Shown here one piece after another: positions 56,378 to 64,000 of a stretch of DNA of 64,000 nt. A program made the position numbers and the translations under genes. The notes below the pieces were generated by a model that ran no database searches, was not told where the DNA came from, and worked only from the letters and a program-made list of their open reading frames with translations. Source of the stretch: Collinsella intestinalis DSM 13280 (GTDB lineage: Bacteria; Actinomycetota; Coriobacteriia; Coriobacteriales; Coriobacteriaceae); assembly GCF_000156175.1 (NCBI RefSeq), contig NZ_GG692710.1:126160-190159 (forward strand), in the 5' to 3' direction. How positions within the stretch are numbered: position 1 is the stretch's first letter; every line of letters starts with the position of its first letter.

Positions 56378-56806
56378 ATGGGTTATTCCACCTCAAACGC
56401 AGCATATGCCTATGATGTGCGGTCCGAGGCGTACTCGGCGCCCGTCGCGCCCTCCCGTCCGAGCCTCGACGTCGTCCATGGCGCCGGCCGCCAGGCGAGC
56501 CAGGATGTCAGCCCTCAGTTCACCCACTGTGTGAAGGTGTTCGCCGTGCTCATGACGGTCTTCGTCGTCCTCGGCCTGTTCCGCGTCACCGTGGCGGGTT
56601 TCACCGCCGCCTCGCTCAACAGCGCCGCGACCCTTTCGAACAACCTCACCACCGCGCAGGAGGAGAGCTCCGATCTCGAGGTCATGCGCTCCGTGTACGG
56701 CTCATCCACGCGCATTCGCGATCTTGCGGAGGGGTACGGCATGGTTGCGGCCGAGGGTGGCGTGACGCTCGATTTCACCGAGTACGTAGACGCGGCGGCA
56801 CAGTAG
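56378..56806 (+). CDS. ftsL: FtsL-like division protein
   Basis: A 142-residue bitopic protein. A cytoplasmic N-terminus of about 60 residues, one membrane helix (VFAVLMTVFVVLGLFRVTVA, about 51-70), then a leucine-zipper-like extracytoplasmic helix (SLNSAATLSNNLTTAQEESS; DLEVMRSVYGSSTRIRDLAE). Sequence identity to FtsL is always low; position between rsmH and ftsI and this topology support the call. AAGGAGG precedes ATG 56378. It should link FtsB/DivIC to the FtsW-FtsI synthase. Confidence 0.82.
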   Translation: MGYSTSNAAYAYDVRSEAYSAPVAPSRPSLDVVHGAGRQASQDVSPQFTHCVKVFAVLMTVFVVLGLFRVTVAGFTAASLNSAATLSNNLTTAQEESSDLEVMRSVYGSSTRIRDLAEGYGMVAAEGGVTLDFTEYVDAAAQ

Positions 56807-56821
56807 TAGGCGAGAGCACCC

Positions 56822-58657
56822 ATGCCCCAAGATAGATACAACGGACGCGGCTCCGGCCGCACGGGCCGCCCTGCCAGGGGCGGTTCATCGCGTGATGCGC
56901 GTAGGTCCCCGCAGGGCGGCCGGACGCGCCGCGCCGCCTCGGGTCGCGCCTCCGAGCGCCGCGGTGCCGACGCACCTTCCGGCTGGCTCTCAACAGAGCT
57001 CGTCTCCCGTCATGGCTTGCTGGCCGGCGGCTTCCTCGCCGCCTCGGCGATCGTTCTCGCGCGCCTTTCCGAGATACAGATCTTCAACACCGATTGGTAT
57101 CGCGAACAGGCAAATGCTCGTCGCGTGTCGAGTCAGACCCTCTACGCGAAGCGCGGCACGATCTACGACCGCAACGGTACGGTGTTGGTGTCGAGCATCG
57201 AATGCAAGAATGTCTATTTGAACCCGTCGCTCATCAAGAAGAAGCAGCGCCGCCGTGCGATCGACGCCCTCGTCGACGTGCTGGGCATGGATGAGGACGT
57301 GGTCGAGGACCTCGTCGATCGCGAGGGCACCTTCGTGTACGTCAAGCGGCAGGTCGATGAGGAGGATGCGGAGCTCCTTGCCAAGAAGGGCATCGCGGGC
57401 ATCGAATTCGAGCCGGCGATCAAGCGCGTGTATCCCAACGGCAGTCTCGCCTCCCAGGTGCTCGGCGTCGTGAACGTCGACAACGAGGGCATCACGGGGC
57501 TCGAGAAGCAGTACAACGAAGTGTTGACGGGCGTGAACGGCTCGCTCATGCGCGAGCGCGCCCGCGACGGCTCGTTTATCGCCGGTGGTGCGTACGAGAA
57601 AGTCCCGGCCCAAGACGGCATGGACATCGTGCTCGGTATCGACGCCAACGTGCAGCGAGTCGCCGAGGACGCCATCGCAGAGGCGGTCGAGCGCGTGGGA
57701 GCCACGTACGGGTCGATCATCGTGACGGACCCCACGACCGGCGAGATCATCGCCGCGTGCTCCTATCCGACCTACGACCCCACGGATCTGGCGTCCGCTT
57801 CCAACGCTTCGATGAACCTGCGTGTCGTGACCGACGTCTACGAGCCCGGTTCGGTCTTCAAGACCTTTGTCTCCGCCGCGGCTATCGAGCACAAGGGGCT
57901 GACGCCCGACACGACGTTCGATGTTCCCGCTGAGGTCCTTGTCGGCAGCGATATCGTTCGAGATGTCGATAAGCGCGGCGCGGCTATGACGATGAGCCTG
58001 CGCGAGATCCTGCGCCGCTCCTCCAACACCGGTATGGTCCTGGTGGGCGAGAAGCTCGGCGCCGATGCGTTTTCGGAGTATGTCATCGACGGGTTTCAAT
58101 TTGGCAAGTCCACGGGCATCGATTTCCCGGGTGAATCGCTCGGTATCATCAAGAAGCGCTCGGAATACGACGGCGCGTCGCTGGGTTCCATGTCGTTTGG
58201 CCAGTCGCTGGCCGTCGAGCCCGTTCAGATGGTCCGCGCGATGAGCGCGATCGCCAACAAGGGAGTTATGACCACCCCGCATTTCCTCAAGACCCGTGCG
58301 GGCGAGGAGGTCGACTGGACCGACGGCGAGCATCGCGTCCTGTCCGAGGAGACGGCCGCCAGCGTCGCAGACATGATGCTGACCGTTGTGGACGAGGGCA
58401 CGGGCATGGACGCCCAGATGCCCGGTTATGAGGTTTCGGGCAAGACCGGTACCGCCGAGCGCGCCGGCAAGGACGGTGGATACGAAGAGGGCAACAACAT
58501 GGCTTCGTTCATGGGATTTGTCTCGACCAAGGATCCGCGCGTCCTGTGCTACGTGACTCTCGACGGCACGGCGGCCATGTCCTATGCGGCCACGCCGGTG
58601 TTCCGCAAGGTCATGGAGGAGGCCCTGCCCGCCCTTGGAATCAAGCCGACCCGATAG
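56822..58657 (+). CDS. ftsI: Septal penicillin-binding protein FtsI (PBP2/SpoVD class)
   Basis: A 611-residue class B PBP. A basic, serine/glycine-rich N-terminal tail (about 55 residues), membrane helix GLLAGGFLAASAIVLARLSE (about 62-81), pedestal domain (TLYAKRGTIYDRNGTVLVSS), then the transpeptidase domain: SxxK in YEPGSVFKTFVS (about residue 345), SxN in LRRSSNTGMV, KTG in VSGKTGTAERAGKD. It cross-links septal peptidoglycan. No PASTA domains are present at the C-terminus, unlike some Gram-positive homologues. It starts 15 bases after ftsL. Confidence 0.95.
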   Translation: MPQDRYNGRGSGRTGRPARGGSSRDARRSPQGGRTRRAASGRASERRGADAPSGWLSTELVSRHGLLAGGFLAASAIVLARLSEIQIFNTDWYREQANARRVSSQTLYAKRGTIYDRNGTVLVSSIECKNVYLNPSLIKKKQRRRAIDALVDVLGMDEDVVEDLVDREGTFVYVKRQVDEEDAELLAKKGIAGIEFEPAIKRVYPNGSLASQVLGVVNVDNEGITGLEKQYNEVLTGVNGSLMRERARDGSFIAGGAYEKVPAQDGMDIVLGIDANVQRVAEDAIAEAVERVGATYGSIIVTDPTTGEIIAACSYPTYDPTDLASASNASMNLRVVTDVYEPGSVFKTFVSAAAIEHKGLTPDTTFDVPAEVLVGSDIVRDVDKRGAAMTMSLREILRRSSNTGMVLVGEKLGADAFSEYVIDGFQFGKSTGIDFPGESLGIIKKRSEYDGASLGSMSFGQSLAVEPVQMVRAMSAIANKGVMTTPHFLKTRAGEEVDWTDGEHRVLSEETAASVADMMLTVVDEGTGMDAQMPGYEVSGKTGTAERAGKDGGYEEGNNMASFMGFVSTKDPRVLCYVTLDGTAAMSYAATPVFRKVMEEALPALGIKPTR

Positions 58658-58741
58658 GTTCACACGCCCTGCACCACCTGGTGCGGACGGCGCGGTACCA
58701 TACCAGGTTGCACGGTAAGCGCTTCAGAAAGGTTGCCACCC

Positions 58742-60190
58742 ATGGTGGAGATTGCAGTCAAGTACCTTCAAAGCACCACGGGTGCCCGTTTCGTGGCGGG
58801 CGATCCGGATCGGGTTTGCCGCGGTGTCGAGATCGATTCGCGCGCGGTTACCCCCGACGCCGTGTTCGTCGCGTTCCCCGGTGAGCGCGTCGACGGCAAC
58901 GCGTTCGCCCCCGCGGCCATCGAGGCCGGCGCGGGCGCTGTCGTCATGACGTGCGAGCCCACGCGTGAGCTTGTCGACCTTGCGCTCGAACATGGTTCTT
59001 CCATCCTCGTCGCCGAGGATCCGACCGAGTTTCTCCTGCGCCTGGCACAGGGCTATCGCGCGCGCCTGCGCTGTACGGTCATCGGCATCACGGGTTCGAT
59101 CGGCAAGACCACGACCAAGGACGTGCTGGCAGCATGCCTCGCCAAGCGCTATCGCGTGCATGCCACGGCCGGCAATTTCAACAGTCTGATCGGGCTGCCC
59201 CTTACCATCCTGTCCGCTCCCGCTGACACGCAGATGCTCGTACTCGAGATGGGCATGAGCGATTTTGGCGAGATCGAGCGCCTGTCTCGGTGCGCTCAGC
59301 CCACCTTTGGCATCATCACCAAGGTCGGCACTTCCCATATCGGCATGCTCGGCAGCCGCGAGGGCATCGCGCGGGCCAAGGCCGAGATCGTGTCCGGCAT
59401 GCCCGCCAGCGCCGAGAATTTCGAGGGCAACCATTCCGCCCTCGTCCTGCACGGCGAGGACGATTTCACGCCGTTCATCATCGAGAACTTCGCCCGTCCC
59501 GCCGGCCTTGACGTGGTGCTTGCCGGCACCTCGACCGATGACGACGTCTGCGCGACGCATATCGAGCTCGACGAGGACGGATGCCCCGTTTTCGACCTCA
59601 CGTTCGAGGACGGCTCGAGTTTCAAGACGCGCCTTTCCGTTCCCGGTGCGCAGTCCGTTCCCAACGCGCTGTTCGCCGCTGCGGTTGCCCATCGCCTCGG
59701 TGTGCCCGGCTTTGAGATCGACGAGGCTTTTGGCGAGCTCCAGATGACCGGTCGCCGCACCCAGGTGCGCCATGCGGCGTGCGGTGCTCGCGTGATCGAC
59801 GACTCGTACAACGCCAGCCCCGAGTCCATGGCCGCCGGCCTCAACCTGTTCTCAACGCTGCCCTGCACGGGTTCGCGCATCGCCGTTCTCGGCGAGATGG
59901 GGGAGCTGGGCGATGACGCCGAACGCCTCCACGCGCTCGTCGGCGCCTATGCCGCGGCCAAGCGTCCGTCGATGCTGATCTGCGTGGGCGGCGAAAACGC
60001 CCGGGTGATGGCGGACGCGGCGCGTCTCATGGGGCTCGATGAAGGTGATGTCCAGGTCGTTCCCTCCTGCGATGCGCTGATCAGGCGTTATGCGGGCGTC
60101 ATGGGCGAGCGCGACCTCGTATTGGTGAAGGGCTCGCGTTTCGTCGGGCTCGATCGTTTCGTGGAAGAGGTGTGTGCCGATGCTCGGTAA
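58742..60190 (+). CDS. murF: UDP-N-acetylmuramoyl-tripeptide--D-alanyl-D-alanine ligase
   Basis: A 482-residue Mur ligase: N-terminal FVAGDPDRVCRGVEIDSRAV, ATP loop GITGSIGKTTTKDVLAACLA (about residues 116-135), the central motif NFNSLIGLPLTILSAPADTQ, MGMSDFGEIERLSRCAQPTF, and VIDDSYNASPESMAAGLNLF in the C-terminal domain. It adds D-Ala-D-Ala to the muramyl tripeptide. It follows ftsI after 84 bases; murE, which is often between them, is missing here. Its stop overlaps the mraY start by 11 bases. Confidence 0.95.
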   Translation: MVEIAVKYLQSTTGARFVAGDPDRVCRGVEIDSRAVTPDAVFVAFPGERVDGNAFAPAAIEAGAGAVVMTCEPTRELVDLALEHGSSILVAEDPTEFLLRLAQGYRARLRCTVIGITGSIGKTTTKDVLAACLAKRYRVHATAGNFNSLIGLPLTILSAPADTQMLVLEMGMSDFGEIERLSRCAQPTFGIITKVGTSHIGMLGSREGIARAKAEIVSGMPASAENFEGNHSALVLHGEDDFTPFIIENFARPAGLDVVLAGTSTDDDVCATHIELDEDGCPVFDLTFEDGSSFKTRLSVPGAQSVPNALFAAAVAHRLGVPGFEIDEAFGELQMTGRRTQVRHAACGARVIDDSYNASPESMAAGLNLFSTLPCTGSRIAVLGEMGELGDDAERLHALVGAYAAAKRPSMLICVGGENARVMADAARLMGLDEGDVQVVPSCDALIRRYAGVMGERDLVLVKGSRFVGLDRFVEEVCADAR

Positions 60191-61211
60191 CCCTGCCTAT
60201 CCCACCTATCAGGTGTTCCTTGCCATTCTCGTCTCCGCGCTCATCGCGGGGCTCGTCATGCCCCTGTGGATTCGCCTGCTCAAGATCGACGGCATCGGTC
60301 AGCAGATCCGCGCCGACGGCCCGCAGTCGCATCTCGTGAAGGCCGGCACCCCCACCATGGGCGGTGTCATCATCCTCTTGGCCGTGTGCCTGACCTGCCT
60401 GATCATGGCCAAGCCCACGACCGAGCTTTTTCTGGCCGTCGGCGCGACGCTCGCCACCGGCGCCCTGGGCCTGTTCGACGATGTGACCAAGGTCGTGCAG
60501 AAGCGTTCGCTCGGCCTGACGCCCACGGGCAAGATGATCGGCCTTACCGCCATCGTGCTCGTGTTCTTCGTCATCGCGGTCAACTTCTGCGGCGTCGGCG
60601 CGGCGATTCGCTTCCCGGGCGGCTTCGCCATCGACTTGGGCGTGCTCACGTCGACGTTCACCTTCGGCGATACGGTCATCAAGATTCCGTGGCTCTATCT
60701 CATCTTTGTGTTCTTGCTGCTCGCGGGTATGTCCAACGCGGTCAACCTCACGGACGGCCTCGACGGACTCGCCGGCGGTACGGTTATGATGGCCATGCTC
60801 GTCATGGCCGCCATCGGATTCCTTCGCGGTGACGTCAATCTCGCCATCTTCTGCGCGGCCTGTGCCGGCGGTTGCATCGGCTTCTTGTGGTACAACGCCT
60901 ACCCCGCCCAGATTTTCATGGGCGACACCGGCTCCCTTGCCCTGGGCGGTGCCCTGGCCGCCGTCGCCGTGCTCACGAATACCGAGGTCGTCTCACTCGT
61001 TGTGGGCGCCCTGTTCATCGCCGAGACCCTCTCCGTGATGATCCAGGTCATCAGCTTCAAGGCCACGGGCAAGCGCGTCTTCCTCATGGCCCCCATCCAT
61101 CATCACTTCGAGAAGAAGGGCTGGGCAGAGACAAAGGTCGTCATCCGCTTCTGGATCGTGTCCGCTGCGTGCGGCGCCCTCGGCCTCGCGCTCTTCTTCC
61201 AGCTTGGTTAG
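60180..61211 (+). CDS. mraY: Phospho-N-acetylmuramoyl-pentapeptide transferase
   Basis: A 343-residue membrane enzyme with ten helices. Signature motifs: KAGTPTMGGVIILLA, LGLFDDVTKVVQKRSLGLTP, NAVNLTDGLDGLAGGTVMMA (catalytic Asp region), NAYPAQIFMGDTGSLALGGA, and the His cluster MAPIHHHFEKKGWAETKVVI. It makes lipid I from UDP-MurNAc-pentapeptide and undecaprenyl phosphate. ATG 60180 overlaps murF. Eight bases to murD. Confidence 0.97.
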   Translation: MLGNPAYPTYQVFLAILVSALIAGLVMPLWIRLLKIDGIGQQIRADGPQSHLVKAGTPTMGGVIILLAVCLTCLIMAKPTTELFLAVGATLATGALGLFDDVTKVVQKRSLGLTPTGKMIGLTAIVLVFFVIAVNFCGVGAAIRFPGGFAIDLGVLTSTFTFGDTVIKIPWLYLIFVFLLLAGMSNAVNLTDGLDGLAGGTVMMAMLVMAAIGFLRGDVNLAIFCAACAGGCIGFLWYNAYPAQIFMGDTGSLALGGALAAVAVLTNTEVVSLVVGALFIAETLSVMIQVISFKATGKRVFLMAPIHHHFEKKGWAETKVVIRFWIVSAACGALGLALFFQLG

Positions 61212-61219
61212 GAATACCT

Positions 61220-62626
61220 ATGCCCCTGCCGCAACAATTCACGCTGCTCGTTCTCGGACAGGGCGGCACGGGTCTCGAGCTCGCCTCGTGGGCTGCGTCT
61301 CATCTTGGTGAGCGTGTGACGTCCGTGACTGTGTATGGTGGGGCTTCTTCGGCCCCCACCGAGCGCACGACCGCTCTCGAGGCGGCCGGCGTCGCTTTCG
61401 TCTACGGCACCGAGGAGGTCGCCGGAACATTCGATATCTGCGTCGCGAGCCCGGGGATATCCGAGTTCGGCGAGTTTTTCCGCAGCGCGCGTGCCGCCAG
61501 CTCCCAGATCATGGGCGAGCCCGAGTTCGCATGGCTGCTGTCGCCCGAGCGTTGGTGCGCAATCACCGGCACCAACGGCAAGACGACGGTCACGAGTCTG
61601 ACCGACGAGCTGCTGCGCGCCTCGGGGCTCGACAGCGTCGCGGTCGGCAACATCGGCAACGCGCCCATCCACGAGGTTGATCGGCGCGAGGAGGGGGAGT
61701 GGTTCGTCGCCGAGCTCTCCAGCTATCAGCTCGCCACGACCGAGGCATTCCATCCGCGCGTCGCCGTGCTTTTGAATCTTTCGCCCGATCATCTCGCCTG
61801 GCACCGTTCGCACGAGAACTACGCCCTGGCGAAAATTCGCATGTTCAAAAACATGGATGACGGCGATATCGCCATCGTCAACGTCGAGGACGAGGGCCTC
61901 TCACCGTATCTCGACCGTATCTGCGGTCCCGGGCGTCGTGTCTTGCATCTCGGGTTTGCCGACGACGGCGCCGCTGACGCCGCGTTCGTGCGCGACGACG
62001 TGCTCACGGTTCGCATGGCGGGCGATGAGCATGCGCTTGTGCGCGTTGACGAACTGCGCATCGTGGGCGCCCATAACGTCCTCAACGCGTTGGCGGCGTC
62101 CGCTGCGGCGCTTGCGTGCGGCGCCTCCGTTACGGGCGTTTGCTCCGGTCTTAGGGAGTTCAAGCCCCTTCCGCATCGACTTGAGCCCGTCGACACGGTC
62201 GACGGCGTGCGATATGTGAACGATTCCAAGGCCACGAACACCGACGCGGTCCTCACCGCTCTTGCCGCCTTTGACGGCGCGCGCATCGTTCTGCTGCTGG
62301 GCGGCTCCGATAAGGGGACGCCGCTTGAGGAGTTCATGGCGAAGGTCGCCTCCCGCGTCGCCTGCGTGGTCTGCTTTGGCGAGGCGCGCGAGCGCCTGCG
62401 CACGGCCCTCATGGATGCTCCTGGCGCGACGGACATCGATATCGCCGAGGCTGAGGACCTGCGCGATGCCGTCGATGTGGCGCGTTCGCTCGCGCAGCGC
62501 GGCGACACGGTTCTGCTTTCGCCCGCCTGCGCGTCGTTTGACGAGTTCTCCGGCTTTGAGGAGCGCGGCGAGGCATTTCGTTCGTATGTGGCCGATTTGG
62601 CCGCCCTGTCCGAGGCGGAGGCCTAG
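61220..62626 (+). CDS. murD: UDP-N-acetylmuramoylalanine--D-glutamate ligase
   Basis: A 468-residue Mur ligase: N-terminal Rossmann-type LLVLGQGGTGLELASWAASH, VASPGISEFGEFFRSARAAS, ATP loop CAITGTNGKTTVTSLTDELL (about residues 112-131), AELSSYQLATTEAFHPRVAV, LNLSPDHLAWHRSHENYALA, YVNDSKATNTDAVLTALAAF, LLLGGSDKGTPLEEFM. It adds D-Glu to UDP-MurNAc-L-Ala. ATG 61220 follows AGGA at good spacing; ftsW starts five bases after its stop. Confidence 0.96.
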   Translation: MPLPQQFTLLVLGQGGTGLELASWAASHLGERVTSVTVYGGASSAPTERTTALEAAGVAFVYGTEEVAGTFDICVASPGISEFGEFFRSARAASSQIMGEPEFAWLLSPERWCAITGTNGKTTVTSLTDELLRASGLDSVAVGNIGNAPIHEVDRREEGEWFVAELSSYQLATTEAFHPRVAVLLNLSPDHLAWHRSHENYALAKIRMFKNMDDGDIAIVNVEDEGLSPYLDRICGPGRRVLHLGFADDGAADAAFVRDDVLTVRMAGDEHALVRVDELRIVGAHNVLNALAASAAALACGASVTGVCSGLREFKPLPHRLEPVDTVDGVRYVNDSKATNTDAVLTALAAFDGARIVLLLGGSDKGTPLEEFMAKVASRVACVVCFGEARERLRTALMDAPGATDIDIAEAEDLRDAVDVARSLAQRGDTVLLSPACASFDEFSGFEERGEAFRSYVADLAALSEAEA

Positions 62627-62631
62627 GAATC

Positions 62632-64000
62632 GTGTGGTTCTCTAAAACAAAGGAAAGCACAGCCGAGTCCGAGGCCCCGTCCGCCGGCGCGCGTTCGGCA
62701 GCTCGCCCCAAGGTCCGCCGCCGCGCTACGGCGACGAGCCATTCCGATTGGGGCGAGAAGTACATCGCGGGCGTTCCCGCCCGCATCATGCGTCCCCGCT
62801 TGGTCTTCCTGTCCTGCCTCATCGCCATTTGCATGTTCGGCTTGCTCATGATCTACTCAGCATCTTCCGTCGAGTCCCTGCAGGAGAACGGCAGCTCGTG
62901 GTTCTTCCTGTATCGCCAGGCGATCTTCATGTTCATCGGCTTCGTGCTGTTCGCCGTGATCGGCAGTAGGTTGCTGCCGTGGCCGCTCTTTCGATCCAAG
63001 CTCGTCTGGGGAGTGTGGTTCGGAGTGCTCGTGCTGCTCATCGCGGTGCTTTTCCTCGGCCAGGGCGCCGAGGAGTGGGGTGCTTCGCGCTGGATCGACC
63101 TCGGATTCTTCAACCTGCAGCCCGCCGAGGTCGCCAAGCCGGTGATCATCGTCTTGACGGCCAAGATCTTTGCCGATTACTTCGAGGACGGCACCATCGA
63201 CACCCGTGCGTTCCTCATCCAGATGCTCATCATGCTCCCGATTCCGCTGTTCTTGATCTTCAAGGAGCCCGATCTGGGCACCACGATCATCATCGCGCTG
63301 ACGGTGTTCGCCATCGCTATCTTGTGCGGGCTTCCCTGGCGCGTGGTCGCATTCGTCACCATCGCCGCGTTCGTGTTCGGCGCCGCTGCCATCGTCACCT
63401 CGCCGTATCGCGCCAAGCGCTTCCTCGCCTTCTTGGATCCGTGGAGTGACCCGTACGACACCGGCTACCAGGCGACGCTTGCCATCATGGCCTTCGCCTC
63501 AGGCGGCCTGTTCGGCCGTGGCATCGGCAACTCGACGATGAAGTACCACTACCTGCCCGAGGCCCACAACGACTACATCCTCGCCATCATCGGCGAGGAG
63601 CTCGGTTTTGTGGGGACCGCCATCTTCGTGTTGGTGTTTGTCGCCATGATCATCGCTGCGTTCTACATCTGTCGCGAGGCGCCGACGCTTCACGCGCAGC
63701 TGTTGGCGAGCGGCTGCACGATCATCCTTGCCGTGCAGTTCCTCATCAACGTCTTTGGCATCCTGGGCGTCATGCCCATGACCGGCAAGCCGCTGCCGTT
63801 CGTGAGCTACGGCGGCTCGTCGATTATCGCCTCGCTCGTGCTCGCTGCGCTGATATTCCGCGTCTCGGTCGAGAGCAACGTCGAGACCGCGGCCGATCGC
63901 CGCCGTTCCGGCATGGCCGTGATGGGGGAGCGTTCCGCCCGAGCATCTACGCGCCGTTCCGTGGGCTCCGGTGACGATGTGTCGGGCCATATCGGCCGCA
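62632..64000 (+). CDS. ftsW: FtsW-type lipid II polymerase (C-terminus cut by window edge)
   Basis: A frame from GTG 62632 (reads VWFSKTKESTAESEAPSAGA) open to the window end, 456 codons seen. A polar N-terminal tail of about 45 residues, then ten helices of the SEDS family: LVFLSCLIAICMFGLLMIYS with the conserved SASS, GASRWIDLGFFNLQPAEVAK, FKEPDLGTTIIIALTVFAIA, HNDYILAIIGEELGFVGTAI and GKPLPFVSYGGSSIIASLVL. It polymerises glycan strands at the septum together with FtsI. The C-terminal cytoplasmic tail begins about residue 420 (TAADRRRSGMAVMGERSARA) and continues beyond 64000. Confidence 0.95.
   Translation, partial: MWFSKTKESTAESEAPSAGARSAARPKVRRRATATSHSDWGEKYIAGVPARIMRPRLVFLSCLIAICMFGLLMIYSASSVESLQENGSSWFFLYRQAIFMFIGFVLFAVIGSRLLPWPLFRSKLVWGVWFGVLVLLIAVLFLGQGAEEWGASRWIDLGFFNLQPAEVAKPVIIVLTAKIFADYFEDGTIDTRAFLIQMLIMLPIPLFLIFKEPDLGTTIIIALTVFAIAILCGLPWRVVAFVTIAAFVFGAAAIVTSPYRAKRFLAFLDPWSDPYDTGYQATLAIMAFASGGLFGRGIGNSTMKYHYLPEAHNDYILAIIGEELGFVGTAIFVLVFVAMIIAAFYICREAPTLHAQLLASGCTIILAVQFLINVFGILGVMPMTGKPLPFVSYGGSSIIASLVLAALIFRVSVESNVETAADRRRSGMAVMGERSARASTRRSVGSGDDVSGHIGR

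Noticed and set aside
1-64000. tRNA and rRNA genes
   Set aside because: No cloverleaf-type sequence with a GGTTCGA-like T-loop and matching acceptor stem, and no rRNA stretch, was found by eye; a tRNAscan run would be decisive.

Overview
The window is GC-rich chromosomal DNA from an actinobacterium of class Coriobacteriia, most likely Collinsella or a close relative. This is inferred from high-GC third codon positions, a Gram-positive style mraZ-rsmH-ftsL-ftsI division cluster, a fermentative arginine deiminase cluster, and many XRE-type regulators fused to membrane domains. No rRNA, tRNA, CRISPR array or intact insertion sequence was seen.

Layout. 1-2.6 kb: an ABC exporter operon (two ABC-2 permeases, the first cut by the window edge, plus an ATPase) divergent from a membrane LuxR-type regulator. 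3.6-4.7 kb: palindromic repeats, a 26-bp operator-like palindrome and a DUF4160/DUF2442 pair of low GC. 4.8-6.9 kb: a MetE-like methyltransferase and a LysR regulator. 7-11.5 kb: decayed gene fragments, an XRE regulator, a MacB/FtsX-type ABC transporter, and a P-loop ATPase behind three 19-bp iterons. 11.6-16.9 kb: a PadR/DUF1700/DUF4097 operon, an XRE-LURP-one fusion, and an ECF sigma/DUF4179 pair. 17-23 kb: small membrane proteins, a TfoX N-domain protein and a methyltransferase. 23-32 kb: accessory ground with two copies of a putative type I toxin-antitoxin locus, a two-component system whose kinase lacks its ATPase domain, a yjdF gene with a probable yjdF riboswitch, five XRE-type genes (one broken by an amber codon), a MITE-like element and several repeat blocks. 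32-36 kb: a BcrAB-like ABC transporter with its two-component system. 36-45 kb: an SPFH protein with a ribbon-helix-helix protein, a Mef-like efflux pump preceded by a possible stalling leader peptide, an MGMT-fold protein, a HAD phosphatase, trpS and a WecA/TagO-type transferase. 45-52 kb: an arginine deiminase cluster (arcA, arcB, two transporters, an aminotransferase). 52-64 kb: DUF1846, xerD, then the division/cell-wall cluster mraZ-rsmH-ftsL-ftsI-murF-mraY-murD-ftsW, without murE between ftsI and murF.

How the genes work together. The arc genes import arginine, convert it to citrulline, then ornithine and carbamoyl phosphate, and export ornithine. The 3' end makes the lipid-linked peptidoglycan precursor and the septal synthase. 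Much of the rest is envelope-stress or drug-response machinery, where a regulator sits beside its ABC or MFS pump.

Most interesting: the two near-identical loci at 22.99-23.37 kb and 27.93-28.27 kb. Each encodes a 26-residue hydrophobic peptide on the minus strand, a strong terminator for its long mRNA, and a convergent short RNA with its own promoter and hairpin end lying in the peptide mRNA's 3' region. Copy A also has a LexA-type SOS box over its promoter, which makes it resemble a TisB-type SOS toxin in a Coriobacterium. Second is a nine-residue leader peptide before the Mef-like pump that resembles the mef macrolide-stalling leader.
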